Assembly (NCBI RefSeq): GCF_005795905.1
Contig: NZ_VAWE01000001.1
Coordinates: 5,755,001 to 5,819,000 of the forward strand
Length of the DNA stretch: 64,000 nt
From: Streptomyces marianii
GTDB lineage: Bacteria; Actinomycetota; Actinomycetes; Streptomycetales; Streptomycetaceae
Direction: 5' to 3'
Shown here: positions 33,425 to 42,619 of the stretch, piece after piece
How positions within the stretch are numbered: position 1 is the stretch's first letter
Layout: the number at the start of each line of letters is the position of its first letter
Notes under the pieces: model-generated
The model's input: only the letters and a program-made list of their open reading frames with translations
What the model was told of the DNA's origin: nothing
Database searches by the model: none
Translations under genes and position numbers: made by a program

Positions 33425-33849
33425 CGGGCCGGCACCGGGAGCCCCGCCTGCCGTTCTTCGTCTACGGCACACTGCGTGCCGGCGAGCACAACCACGACCT
33501 CTTCCTGCGGGGGCGCACCGCGGCCGAGGAACCCGCCCGGCTGCGCGGCGCGCTCCTGTACGAGGGCCCGGGCTACCCGTACGCGATCGAGGGCGACGGC
33601 GTCGTCACCGGCGAACTCGTCACCGCGGCGCCGGACCGCTACCGCGAGCTCATAGCCGTGCTCGACCACCTGGAGGAGTACTTCGGCCCCGGCGACCCGC
33701 GCAACCTGTACGTGCGGGTCGAGCGCCATGTCCACACGGCGTCGGGCACCGTACCGGCCTGGGTGTACGTGGCGGCGGGCCGGGTGGCGCGCGAACTGCG
33801 GGCGGAGGGCACGCCGATCCCCGGCGGCGACTGGTCCGCGCGGGGGTGA
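33421..33849 (+). CDS. Gamma-glutamylcyclotransferase-like protein
   Basis: The 142-residue product has the GGCT/AIG2 fold: FFVYGTLRAGEHNHDLFL near the N terminus, YPYAIEGDGVVTGELV with the candidate general-base Glu, and LDHLEEYFGPGDPRNLYVRVERHV. Such enzymes cyclise gamma-glutamyl peptides; many bacterial members have unknown substrates. It starts with GTG inside the cutA stop (GTGA), so the two form a coupled pair. Confidence 0.88.
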   Translation: MTGRHREPRLPFFVYGTLRAGEHNHDLFLRGRTAAEEPARLRGALLYEGPGYPYAIEGDGVVTGELVTAAPDRYRELIAVLDHLEEYFGPGDPRNLYVRVERHVHTASGTVPAWVYVAAGRVARELRAEGTPIPGGDWSARG

Positions 33850-33949
33850 CACCACGGGCGTCCGTCGCGGCGCGGCAGGACCGGCCGGCACCGGGCGGGG
33901 TTCCGGGCTCCGGCGCCCGGCGTCAGCCGACTCGTCCGGGCGGGCCCCG

Positions 33950-36223
33950 TCAGCCCGCCGCCCGCTCCAGACGCACCGCGCAGACCTTGAACTCCGGCAT
34001 GCGCGACGTCGGGTCGAGGGCGGGATTGGTCAGCGTGTTGGCGCGCCCCGCGCCCGGCCAGTGGAAGGGCATGAACACCGTGTCGGGGCGGATCGCCTCG
34101 CTCACCCGGGCCGGAGCGACGGCCCGCCCGCGGCGCGACACCACCGTCACGGGCTCGCCGTCCGAGACCCCCACCCGTGCCGCGAGCTGTGGATGCAGCT
34201 CGACGAACGGACCCGGGGCCGCCGCGTTCAGTTCGTCGACCCTGCGGGTCTGCGCCCCGGACTGGTACTGGGCCACGACCCGTCCGGTCGTCAGCACGAC
34301 GGGGTACTCGGCATCGGTCGGCTCGGCGGCCTCCCGGTGCACCACGGGAACGAACCTCGCCCGCCCGTCGGGCGTCGCGAACCGGTCGAGGAACAGCCGC
34401 GGCGTCCCCGGATGCGGGTCCCCGGCGGGCCGATCCGGCTCCCCGGTGTGCCCTCGCGGCCTCTCCGCCGGTCCGTCCGGCCGTCCACCCGCCTCCACGG
34501 AGCGCCGCCCCGGTCCGTCCGGTCCGTTCGTTCCGTCGGCTGTTCCGACGGTGTCCTGGTTCGGTCCGTCCGGCCCGTCCGCCGGCCCGTCCGCCTCCGG
34601 GCAGGGCCAGAAGACGCCCTGCTCGTCCTCCAGCCTGCGGTAGCTGATGCCCGCGTAGTCCGCGGGGCCGCCGGAGGAGGCGCGCCGCAGCTCCCCGAAG
34701 ACCTCCTCCGGGTCCGTGGGAAAGCCCTTCTCGTGACCCAGCAGCCCGGCGAGCCCGTGCATGACCTCCAGATCGCTGCGCACGCCCGGCGGCGGCGTCA
34801 GCGCCCGGCGCCGCAGCAGCACCCTGCCCTCCAGGTTCGTCGTCGTCCCCGTCTCCTCCGCCCACTGGGTCACCGGCAGGACCACGTCGGCCAGTTCCGC
34901 CGTCTCCGACAGCACGACATCCGCGACCGCGAGGAAGTCCAGCGAGCGGATCCGTTCCTCCACGTGAGCGGCTCGGGGCGCGGACACCACGGGGTTGGAC
35001 CCCATCAGCAGCAGCGCCCGTACGTCCCGGCCGAGTGCGTCGAGCAGCTCGTACGCGCTCCGGCCGGGGCCCGGCAGCGAGTCGGGGTCGACACCCCACA
35101 CCCCGGCCACGTGCGCACGCGCCGCCGGGTCGTCGAGCCTGCGGTAGCCGGGCAGCTGGTCCGCCTTCTGGCCGTGCTCCCGGCCGCCCTGGCCGTTTCC
35201 CTGGCCGGTGAGGCAGCCGTAACCGGCCAGCGGCCGGCCCGCGTTGCCGGTGGCGAGGGCGAGGTTGATCCAGGCGCCGACCGTGTCCGTGCCCTTGGAC
35301 TGCTGCTCCGGCCCGCGGGCGGTGAGGACCATCGCGTTCGGCGCGTCGCAGAAGAGGGCCACCGCCGAGCGCAGTTGGGGCACGCCCACCCCGGTGATCC
35401 GCTCGACCAGTTCGGGCCAGTGCGCCATCGCCGCGGCCCTGGCGTCCTCCCACCCCGTCGTGCGCTCCCGGATGAACTCCTCGTCGGTGCGGCCCTGCGC
35501 CACGACCAGGTGCAGCAGGCCGAGCGCCAGGGCGAGGTCGGTGCCGGGGCGCGGCGCGAGGTGCAGATCGGCCTGCTCGGCGGTCCTCGTACGCCGCGGG
35601 TCGACGACGATCAGGCGGCCGCCGTTGTCCTTCAGCTCCGTGAGGTAGCGCAGCGCGGGCGGCATGGTCTCGGCGAGGTTCGAGCCGACGAGGACGACGC
35701 AGCCGGTGCGCGGGACGTCCTCCAGCGGGAACGGCAGCCCCCGGTCCAGCCCGAACGCCTTGTTGTGCGCCGCCGCCGCCGAGGACATGCAGAACCGGCC
35801 GTTGTAGTCGATCTGCGAGGTGCCGAGCACGACCCGAGCGAACTTGCCCAGCGCGTACGCCTTCTCGTTGGTCAGGCCCCCGCCGCCGAACACGCCGACC
35901 GCGTCCGCCCCGTGCCGTGCGCGGGTGCGCCGCAGCCCGTCGGCGGTGACGCGGAGGGCCTCCTCCCAGGTGGCCGGCTCGAGCCTGCCTGTGGCGGGGC
36001 GTCGGACCAGGGGCCCGGTCAGCCTGACCCGGGAGGAGAGCACCGCGGGTGCCGTGCGGCCCTTGCCGCACAGGGCGCCCCGGTTGACGGGGAAGTCGTC
36101 CCGCTCCACGACCTCGACCGTCTCCCCGGACCCGCGCAGGTTCATCCCGCACTGCAGGGAGCAGTAGGGGCAGTGGGTCGGGACGAGGGCGGGGGCGGGC
36201 GCCGGGGCCGGTGCGTGGGACAT
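33950..36223 (-). CDS. nasA: Assimilatory nitrate reductase catalytic subunit
   Basis: This 757-residue molybdopterin enzyme reduces nitrate to nitrite. An N-terminal [4Fe-4S] site is formed by Cys18, Cys21, Cys25 and Cys52. YNGRFCMSSAAAAHNKAFG holds the presumed Mo-ligand Cys, and VDPRRTRTAEQADLHL and GSNPVVSAPRA bind the bis-MGD cofactor. A Gly/Pro/Asp-rich linker of roughly 75 residues (about 530-605) interrupts the C-terminal part. There is no bacterioferritin-like C-terminal cluster, so electrons must come from a partner, perhaps the FAD protein at 27.3-28.5 kb. The N terminus is AP-repeat rich. Confidence 0.92.
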   Translation of the reverse strand: MSHAPAPAPAPALVPTHCPYCSLQCGMNLRGSGETVEVVERDDFPVNRGALCGKGRTAPAVLSSRVRLTGPLVRRPATGRLEPATWEEALRVTADGLRRTRARHGADAVGVFGGGGLTNEKAYALGKFARVVLGTSQIDYNGRFCMSSAAAAHNKAFGLDRGLPFPLEDVPRTGCVVLVGSNLAETMPPALRYLTELKDNGGRLIVVDPRRTRTAEQADLHLAPRPGTDLALALGLLHLVVAQGRTDEEFIRERTTGWEDARAAAMAHWPELVERITGVGVPQLRSAVALFCDAPNAMVLTARGPEQQSKGTDTVGAWINLALATGNAGRPLAGYGCLTGQGNGQGGREHGQKADQLPGYRRLDDPAARAHVAGVWGVDPDSLPGPGRSAYELLDALGRDVRALLLMGSNPVVSAPRAAHVEERIRSLDFLAVADVVLSETAELADVVLPVTQWAEETGTTTNLEGRVLLRRRALTPPPGVRSDLEVMHGLAGLLGHEKGFPTDPEEVFGELRRASSGGPADYAGISYRRLEDEQGVFWPCPEADGPADGPDGPNQDTVGTADGTNGPDGPGRRSVEAGGRPDGPAERPRGHTGEPDRPAGDPHPGTPRLFLDRFATPDGRARFVPVVHREAAEPTDAEYPVVLTTGRVVAQYQSGAQTRRVDELNAAAPGPFVELHPQLAARVGVSDGEPVTVVSRRGRAVAPARVSEAIRPDTVFMPFHWPGAGRANTLTNPALDPTSRMPEFKVCAVRLERAAG

Positions 36224-36322
36224 GCGTCCCAGCGTGCGTCGTCCGTGTTACGGCGGCGGGCCCGCCGCATTACGGCCTCGGTACGCGGCCCTCCCCGGGC
36301 CGGGCGAGCGGCGGTGAGCGGT

Positions 36323-37165
36323 TCAGGGCACGGCGCCCGCCGAGGCCAGGGCCTCGGTCACGCCCGTCTCCTCGGGCCCCAGGAAGTGCGGGTCCGGCCG
36401 GAGCGCGACGTCCAGCGCCGCCTTGCCGGCCGCGAACAGCTCCCGCGTGCCGCCGTAGTACCAGACCGAGTCGTGGGGCTCGGCGACGCCGACGCCGTGC
36501 GACTCTATCCCCGCGGCGTCGCACAGCGCGATCGCACGCTTGATGTGGAAGCCCTGGGTCACGAGCACGGCCCGGTCGACACCGAAGATCTTCTTGGCGC
36601 GGACGCAGGAGTCCCAGGTGTCGAAGCCCGCGTAGTCGCTCACGATCCGGCCGTCCGGCACACCGCGCCTCACGAGGTACGTGCGCATCGCGTCCGGCTC
36701 GTCGTACTCCGCCCGGCTGTTGTCGCCGGTGACGAGGACGACCTTCACCTTGCCCGAGCGGTACAGCTCGGCGGCGGTGTCCAGCCGGTGGGCGAGGTAC
36801 GGGGTCGGCCGACCCTTCCACAGCCCGGCGCCGAACACCACCGCGACCTCGCGCGCGGGGGCGCCGGCGACCGTGCCGGTGCGGCTGTCGGCCACCGCGT
36901 GCAGCCAGGTCGCCGGGGCGAGTGCGAGCACCGACGCGAGCATCAGCGCCTGCACGGTCCGCCGCTGCCCGCGCCGGGTCCGGGGCACCAGCCTGCTCGG
37001 CAGCAGCCGCTTCGGCGCCGGTCCGCCCGGCGGGAACCCGCGCCGCGCGGGCCGGTCCGGCACGGACTCGTGCACCGCGGGCCCGTCCGGCGGAGATCCG
37101 GGCCGCACGGGTCCGCGCGGCCGCAGTCTGCGCGGCGGGAACGCTCCTGGCGGGAACTTCCGCAT
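36323..37165 (-). CDS. YdcF/SanA-type (DUF218) membrane protein
   Basis: The 280-residue product has a long Pro/Arg/Gly-rich cytoplasmic head (1-70) and one membrane helix (VQALMLASVLALAPATWLHA). The DUF218 domain follows with VVFGAGLWKGRPTPYLAHRLDTA, VLVTGDNSRAEYDEPDAM, DYAGFDTWDSC and VTQGFHIKRAI. Relatives (SanA, ElyC) act in envelope barrier function and peptidoglycan synthesis. The ATG at 37165 is the likely start, though the repetitive head could be partly untranslated. It lies upstream of nasA, 99 bases away. Confidence 0.85.
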   Translation of the reverse strand: MRKFPPGAFPPRRLRPRGPVRPGSPPDGPAVHESVPDRPARRGFPPGGPAPKRLLPSRLVPRTRRGQRRTVQALMLASVLALAPATWLHAVADSRTGTVAGAPAREVAVVFGAGLWKGRPTPYLAHRLDTAAELYRSGKVKVVLVTGDNSRAEYDEPDAMRTYLVRRGVPDGRIVSDYAGFDTWDSCVRAKKIFGVDRAVLVTQGFHIKRAIALCDAAGIESHGVGVAEPHDSVWYYGGTRELFAAGKAALDVALRPDPHFLGPEETGVTEALASAGAVP

Positions 37166-37373
37166 CGATGACCCCCTGGTTCGTCGGCTCACCTCCTCCG
37201 ACGTTCGGCGGGGTGCAAAGGTTCGCCCGTCCGCTCGATGTGAGCGGGAGAACTCCCCGGCTCGTCGTTTGGAAGGGCTGCGACCGCCTGCAGACGCCGT
37301 AATCCGAGGCGGAACAGCGGTCTCCGCTCCGGGACATGACGCCGGTGCGCCGCGGATGCGGCATGATCGAGCC

Positions 37374-38075
37374 ATGATCACTGTCTCCGCCCGGAACAAT
37401 GCCGAGTGGTGCCACGCGATGTGCCGTGCGCACGGGATCCCCGGGGTGTTCGGTGACCGGGCCTGGACCAGCGAGCGGCGCACCCCGCCGTTCTACCCGG
37501 ACGCCGTCACCCTCGCCCCGGACGCCACGCAGCGCGAGGTGCTGGGAGCGATCGACCTCACGGGGGCGGGCTGTTCGGTCAAGGACAGCTTCGGGCGGCT
37601 GGACCTCTCGGCCGACGGTTTCGGCGTGGCCTTCCAGGCGCGGTGGATCCACCGTCCCGCCGTGCTCGCCGCACCGGTCGCACCCGACGACGTCGTCTGG
37701 CGCCCCGTACGGACCGCCCCTGCCCTCGACCGCTGGGAGGCGGCGTGGTCCGGAGGCGACACGGCCCGGACCGGGATCTTCCGTCCGGGACTCCTGTCGG
37801 ACCGTAGCGTCACCGTCCTCGCCGGCACCGCCGACGGCGGCAGCCGCACGGTCGCCGGAGCGGTGGTCAGCCGCAGCGAGTCCGTCGTCGGCCTCTCGAA
37901 CGTCTTCGCCGCGGACGGCGACCCGGACCGCGCCTGGTCCGGCTGCCTCGCGACCGTTGCCCGCCTGTGGCCGGGCATGCCCGTCGTCGGCTACGAGCAC
38001 GGGGAGGACCTGGAGGCGGCGGCCGGGCAGGGCTGTGTGCCCGGCCCCGAACTGCGCGTGTGGCTCGCGAGCTGA
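37374..38075 (+). CDS. Hypothetical protein, GNAT-like
   Basis: This 233-residue soluble protein starts MITVSARNNAEWCHAMCRAHG and includes DRAWTSERRTPPFYPDAVTL, GAVVSRSESVVGLSNVFA and a C-terminal YEHGEDLEAAAGQGC segment. The general order suggests an acetyltransferase-like fold whose second half resembles GNAT core strands (VAGAVV..VVGLSNVF..LATVARLWPG), but a canonical acetyl-CoA loop is not clear. The stop codon lies inside the first copy of a 77-bp duplication. Confidence 0.7.
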   Translation: MITVSARNNAEWCHAMCRAHGIPGVFGDRAWTSERRTPPFYPDAVTLAPDATQREVLGAIDLTGAGCSVKDSFGRLDLSADGFGVAFQARWIHRPAVLAAPVAPDDVVWRPVRTAPALDRWEAAWSGGDTARTGIFRPGLLSDRSVTVLAGTADGGSRTVAGAVVSRSESVVGLSNVFAADGDPDRAWSGCLATVARLWPGMPVVGYEHGEDLEAAAGQGCVPGPELRVWLAS

Positions 38076-38215
38076 CGTGTCTCCGGGGGCGTCTCGGTAC
38101 CTGTGCTCTTCCGGACGTCGCCTTCGCGTCCGGTGGCGTCTTCTGTGGCTGACGTGTCTCCGGGGGCGTCTCGGTACTTGTGCTCTTCCGGACGTCGCCT
38201 TCGCGTCCGGTGGCG
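38071..38215. repeat. 77-bp tandem duplication at a gene end
   Basis: A segment starting GCTGACGTGTCTCCGG is repeated after 77 bases (38071-38138 and 38148-38215) with a single C/T difference over 68 bases. Each copy contains CCGGACG...CGTCCGG, a small hairpin. The first copy includes the stop codon of the upstream gene, so the event probably duplicated its terminator region. Confidence 0.85.
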
Positions 38216-38327
38216 CCCTCCACCCCGGACACCGCTGACATCGCCCCCCGTGCCGCCGTGAGGCCGCGGCAAACATCCGTCACCACGGCGCAACGACGCG
38301 GCAACCTGCGCCGGGCAGTATCGGTTC

Positions 38328-39287
38328 ATGACGGAGTCGGCACACCCTCGCGAGTCACTGGCCCCGAACCCGCTGCCCCTCGACAGCACCGCGCAGTTGC
38401 TCACCCGTATCACCGCGCAACTGGGGGCACAGCTCAGTCACGTCCAGCTCAACGGAGTTCGCAGGCCCATGAGTTCTCCCAGCCTCTCGTCCGCCGCCGC
38501 GGGCGACCCGTTCACCACCCGGGCGGCCACCGGGCCCGCCGGCGCCGCCCCCGTACTCGTGGCCGTCGCCCACGGCAGCCGGGACCCCCGTGCCCTGCGG
38601 ACCGTGACCCGGCTGCTCGACCGGGTGCGGGAGCTGCGTCCCGGTGCCGACGTGCGGCTCGGGCACATCGAACTCGACGAACCGCTGCTGCCGGACACCC
38701 TCGCCGGTCTGGGCGGCCGAGAGGCGGTGCTCGTACCGCTTCTGCTCGGCCGGGGCTTCCACGTGAAACACGACATCCCCGCCGCCGTCGCCGCCGTGCC
38801 GGGGCTCCGGGCCCGGATCGCCCCGCCGCTCGGCCCGCACCCCCTGCTCGTGGAGGCGCTCCACGACCGGCTCGTGGAGGCCGGCTGGCGCGGTCCGGAG
38901 GACGGCGGCCGCGGCGCCGGAGTGGTCCTCGCCGCCGCCGGATCACGCGACCCCGCGTCGGCCGCCGACGCCCGCAGTACCGCGGCGATGCTCGCCGAGC
39001 GCCTCGGCGGTGTGCCCGTCCTCCCCGCCTACGCCTCCGCCGTCTCGCCCTCCGTTCCCGAGGCGCTGCGCGCCCTCGCCGCGCGCGGCCGGCACCGGGT
39101 GGCGCTGGCCTCGTACTTCACCGCGCCCGGCCGGTTCGCCACGGCCTCGCGGAGCGCCGCGCCATGGATGGCGGCCGCGCCGCTCGGCGCCCACCCCGCG
39201 CTCGCCCGCCTCGTGCTGCAGCGTTACGACGAGGCCGGGAACGCCCCGTACGCGCCGACCGGCCCGCGGCGGCTGGTCACCGTCTGA
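38328..39287 (+). CDS. Sirohydrochlorin chelatase (CbiX/SirB type)
   Basis: The 319-residue protein has the two-module CbiX/SirB fold. It shows [18 protein letters not shown] with the catalytic His, [28 protein letters not shown] with the second metal-site His, and a second half [16 protein letters not shown]...[14 protein letters not shown]. It inserts Fe(II) into sirohydrochlorin to make siroheme (or cobalt for B12). Siroheme is the NirB cofactor, which fits its position among the nitrate-assimilation genes. The first 70 residues are a low-conservation extension; in-frame ATG 38469 is another possible start. Confidence 0.87.
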   Translation: MTESAHPRESLAPNPLPLDSTAQLLTRITAQLGAQLSHVQLNGVRRPMSSPSLSSAAAGDPFTTRAATGPAGAAPVLVAVAHGSRDPRALRTVTRLLDRVRELRPGADVRLGHIELDEPLLPDTLAGLGGREAVLVPLLLGRGFHVKHDIPAAVAAVPGLRARIAPPLGPHPLLVEALHDRLVEAGWRGPEDGGRGAGVVLAAAGSRDPASAADARSTAAMLAERLGGVPVLPAYASAVSPSVPEALRALAARGRHRVALASYFTAPGRFATASRSAAPWMAAAPLGAHPALARLVLQRYDEAGNAPYAPTGPRRLVTV

Positions 39288-39328
39288 AGTCGGGCCCGGC
39301 CCGGGCCGCTGCCGTTACCGTCGTGGGC

Positions 39329-40681
39329 ATGGAAGGCACCACGGGCAACCGCACCGATCACCGCGCGCATCCCCGCGACCCCTGCGAGTACGACGACGCG
39401 GCCACCGCGCGCTGGGCCCCCGAGCCCGACAAGCGCCCCGGCCGCACGGCCTTCCAGCGCGACCGCGCGCGGGTGCTGCACTCCGCGGCGCTGCGCCGGC
39501 TCGCGGGCAAGACCCAGGTGGTCACGCCCGGCTCGCGCAGCGCGGCCTGGGACCCCAGCCCCCGCACCCGGCTGACCCACTCCCTGGAGTGCGCCCAGGT
39601 CGGCCGGGAGCTGGGCGCTGCCCTCGGCTGCGACCCGGACCTGGTCGAGGCCGCCTGCCTCGCTCACGACCTGGGACATCCGCCCTTCGGGCACAACGGC
39701 GAGCAGGCCCTGAACGAGGTCGCCGAGGACTGTGGCGGCTTCGAGGGCAACGCCCAGTCGCTGCGGTTGCTCACCAGGATCGAGCCGAAACGGTTCGTCC
39801 GCTCCGGCGCGGTCGCCTCCGCCACTCCCGAGTCGGGCGGCGAGCTGATCAGCGTCGGGCTGAACCTCACCCGGGCCGCGCTCGACGCGGCCACCAAGTA
39901 CCCCTGGTCCCGGGGCGGCCACCCCACCGACCCCGGCTCGCCGAAGTTCGGTGTGTACGAGGACGACCTGCCGGTCTTCGCCTGGGTACGGGAGGGCGCC
40001 CCGGTGTACCGCACATGTTTCGAGGCCCAGGTCATGGACTGGTCCGACGACGTGGCCTACTCCGTCCACGACTTCGAGGACGGCCTGCACGCCGGCCACA
40101 TCGACCCGAACGTGCTGCTGTCCGAGACCGAGCGTGCGGGGATCTGGGCGGTCGCCATCGGCCGCTACGTCCCCCGGGAGACCGATCCGCAGGCCCTTGC
40201 GGACGCCCTCGACCGCCTCGTCGACCAGGAGTGGTGGCCGCACGGCTACGACGGCTCGGCCGTCGCCCAGGCCCGGCTCAAGGACGCCACCAGCCAGCTC
40301 ATCGGCCGGTTCTGCCTGGCCGCCGAGGGCGCCACCCGGCAGGCGTACGGCACCGGCTGGCTCACCCGGTACGCGGCCGAGCTGGTCGTCCCCGAGGAGG
40401 CCCGCCTGGAGTGCGCGGTCCTCAAGGCGGTCGCCGACCGCTATGTGATGCAGCGCGCGGAGCAGGAGGCCCTGCGCGCGGACCAGCGCGTCGTCGTCGC
40501 CGAGCTGGCCGAGGCACTGGCCGTCAGGGCGCCCGAGGGCCTGGACCCGCAGTTCCGCGCGATGTTCGACGGCGCCCCCGACGACCGTGCCCGCAAGCGG
40601 GTGATCGTCGACCAGATCGCCTCCCTCACCGATGCCTCCGCCCGGGCCCTGCACCACCGGCTGCGCCCGCACGCCCGGTGA
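39329..40681 (+). CDS. dgt: dGTP triphosphohydrolase-like HD protein
   Basis: The 450-residue HD-domain enzyme is typical of bacterial dGTPase/dNTPase: [41 protein letters not shown] (first metal His), [19 protein letters not shown] (HD pair), [13 protein letters not shown] and [21 protein letters not shown] with the distal Asp. It hydrolyses deoxynucleoside triphosphates to nucleoside and tripolyphosphate, limiting dNTP pools. The ATG at 39329 fits the family N terminus. The last six codons lie inside a 117-bp tandem repeat. Confidence 0.94.
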   Translation: MEGTTGNRTDHRAHPRDPCEYDDAATARWAPEPDKRPGRTAFQRDRARVLHSAALRRLAGKTQVVTPGSRSAAWDPSPRTRLTHSLECAQVGRELGAALGCDPDLVEAACLAHDLGHPPFGHNGEQALNEVAEDCGGFEGNAQSLRLLTRIEPKRFVRSGAVASATPESGGELISVGLNLTRAALDAATKYPWSRGGHPTDPGSPKFGVYEDDLPVFAWVREGAPVYRTCFEAQVMDWSDDVAYSVHDFEDGLHAGHIDPNVLLSETERAGIWAVAIGRYVPRETDPQALADALDRLVDQEWWPHGYDGSAVAQARLKDATSQLIGRFCLAAEGATRQAYGTGWLTRYAAELVVPEEARLECAVLKAVADRYVMQRAEQEALRADQRVVVAELAEALAVRAPEGLDPQFRAMFDGAPDDRARKRVIVDQIASLTDASARALHHRLRPHAR

Positions 40682-40985
40682 CCCGCGGTGGGCGTCCGGC
40701 GCGATGATGCGAGCCGCATGCCCGCCCGCAGGCCGGGTGGTCTGTGGTGGGCGTCCGGTTGATTCCGTGGGCCGTGTGTCTGCCCGCACGCCCGGTGACC
40801 CGCGGTGGGCGTCCGGCGCGATGATGCGAGCCGCATGCCCGCCCGCAGGCCGGGTGGTCTGTGGTGGGCGTCCGGTTGATTCCGTGGGCCGTGTGTCTGC
40901 CCGCACGCCCGGTGACCCGCGGTGGGCGTCCGGCGCGATGATGCGAGCCGCATGCCCGCCCGCAGGCCGGGTGGTCCGCGGTGGC
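40665..40985. repeat. 117-bp tandem repeat (2.7 copies)
   Basis: Copies start at 40665, 40782 and 40899 (GCCCGCACGCCCGGTGAC) and are almost identical; the third decays after about 85 bases. Each unit contains GTGGGCGTCCGG twice, about 58 bases apart, so it grew from a smaller duplicate. The block starts within the dgt coding end. Open frames pass through on both strands because 117 is a multiple of three. Confidence 0.9.
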
Positions 40986-41341
40986 CGTCCGGCCGTGACC
41001 GCGGGGCCGTCCGGGCGGGGCGCCGGGCTGAGGCAGGCGGCGCGGTACCACCCGACGCCGTTCCGCCGCAGCCCGCCCGGTCGCACCGGTTGCGCCCGCA
41101 CGGTCGGACCCGCGGCGGCCATCTGGCCCGTCCGGCCCGGTTCCGGCGGCCGCCCCGCACCGCCACGGTCCCGCGCACGGCGGTCACGGGGGCCGGATCC
41201 GGCCGTTCCGGTACGCCCACCGGAGCGCCCCCTCTTCCGCCATCACGCTCCGTGCGGGACGCTCGCAGGAGGGCGGCGTAGCGTGCTGTGTCATCCCGGA
41301 GGACACCTCCGGGACCCCGGCGGTGAACAGGGAGGCAACAA
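40986..41341. other. Intergenic region before the FAD reductase
   Basis: GC-rich, with no supported gene. The frames that cross it are continuations of the repeat-derived open frame. The ribosome site of the next gene (GGGAGG at about 41327) ends the region. Confidence 0.45.
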
Positions 41342-42610
41342 GTGGTCGATGCACATCGGACTTTCGTCATCGTGGGCGGGGGGCTCGCCGGGGCCAAAGC
41401 GGCGGAGACCCTCCGTGCCGAGGGCTTCACCGGCCGGGTGATCATCATCGGTGACGAACGCGACCACCCCTACGAGCGGCCGCCCCTCTCCAAGGGCTAT
41501 CTGACCGGCAAGGAGGAGCGTGACGCCGTCTTCGTCCACGAGCCCGCCTGGTACGCCCAGCACGACGTCGAGCTGCATCTCGGCCAGTCCGTCACCGCCG
41601 TCGACCGGGAGGGCCGGTCCGTGCTCCTCGGCGACGGCACCACCGTCCACTACGACAAGCTGCTCCTCGCCACCGGCTCCGAGCCCCGCCGGCTCGAGGT
41701 GCCGGGCACGGACCTGGCCGGCGTCCACCATCTGCGCAGGCTGGCCCACGCCGACCGGCTGCGTCAGGTTCTGGCCACTCTCGGCCGCGACAACGGCCAT
41801 CTGGTGATCGCCGGGGCGGGCTGGATCGGCCTGGAGGCCGCGGCCGCCGCCCGCGGGTACGGGGCCGAGGTCACCGTCGTCGAGCCCGAGCCCACGCCGC
41901 TGCACCAGGTCATCGGCCCGGAGCTGGGGCAGCTGTTCGCCGATCTGCACCGGGAGCGCGGCGTCCGCTTCCACTTCGGCAGCCGGCTCACCGAGATCGT
42001 CGGGCAGGACGGCATGGTGCTCGCCGCCCGTACCGAGGACGGCGACGAGCACCCCGCCCACAGCGTCCTCGCCGCGATCGGCGCCGCCCCGCGCACCGGC
42101 CTCGCCGAAGCCGCCGGACTGGCGCTCGTCGACCGCGAGCACGGCGGCGGCGTCGCCGTCGACGCGTCCCTGCGCACCTCCGACCCGGACATCTACGCCG
42201 CCGGTGACATCGCGGCCGTGCACCATCCGCTGCTCGGTGTCCGCCTGCGCGTGGAGCACTGGGCCAACGCGCTGAACGGCGGCCCCGCCGCCGCCCGCGC
42301 CATGCTCGGCCGCGAGGTCTCCTACGACCGGATCCCGTACTTCTTCTCCGACCAGTACGACCTCGGCATGGAGTACTCCGGCTGGGCCCCGCCCGGCTCG
42401 TACGACCAGGTCGTGCTGCGCGGCGACGCCGGGAAGCGCGAGTTCGTCGCCTTCTGGCTGAAGGACCGGAAGGTCCTCGCCGGGATGAACGTGAACGTGT
42501 GGGACGTCACCGAGGGCATCCAGGGCCTGATCCGCTCCGGCACCGCCGTGGACACGGACGCCCTCGCCGATCCGGGCACACCGCTCGGAGCAGTCACACC
42601 CGCCCCTTAG
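41342..42610 (+). CDS. NAD(P)/FAD-dependent ferredoxin-reductase-like protein
   Basis: The 422-residue flavoprotein has FVIVGGGLAGAKAAETLRAEG (FAD), ERPPLSKGYLTG, the NAD site LVIAGAGWIGLEAAAAARGYGAEVTVVE, SDPDIYAAGDIA, and a C-terminal reductase domain. This is the rubredoxin/ferredoxin reductase type serving oxygenases and P450s. The GTG at 41342 follows GGGAGG. No oxygenase or ferredoxin gene is adjacent; dnaG begins nine bases after the stop, an arrangement that suggests co-transcription. Confidence 0.92.
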   Translation: MVDAHRTFVIVGGGLAGAKAAETLRAEGFTGRVIIIGDERDHPYERPPLSKGYLTGKEERDAVFVHEPAWYAQHDVELHLGQSVTAVDREGRSVLLGDGTTVHYDKLLLATGSEPRRLEVPGTDLAGVHHLRRLAHADRLRQVLATLGRDNGHLVIAGAGWIGLEAAAAARGYGAEVTVVEPEPTPLHQVIGPELGQLFADLHRERGVRFHFGSRLTEIVGQDGMVLAARTEDGDEHPAHSVLAAIGAAPRTGLAEAAGLALVDREHGGGVAVDASLRTSDPDIYAAGDIAAVHHPLLGVRLRVEHWANALNGGPAAARAMLGREVSYDRIPYFFSDQYDLGMEYSGWAPPGSYDQVVLRGDAGKREFVAFWLKDRKVLAGMNVNVWDVTEGIQGLIRSGTAVDTDALADPGTPLGAVTPAP

Positions 42611-42619
42611 GATTTACGC

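Noticed and set aside
33728..37171. A 1147-residue plus-strand open frame over nasA and the YdcF-type gene
   Set aside because: Same explanation: the opposite strand carries clear Fe-S and molybdopterin motifs, and this frame is low-complexity Arg/Gly/Pro.
40665..40985. CRISPR array
   Set aside because: Units are contiguous 117-bp tandem copies with no unique spacers; no cas genes occur in the window.
40632..41441. Open frame through the 117-bp repeats that encodes repeated [19 protein letters not shown] units
   Set aside because: The repeat period is divisible by three, so any open frame yields peptide repeats; both strands do so, there is no ribosome site, and it overlaps the start of the FAD reductase gene.
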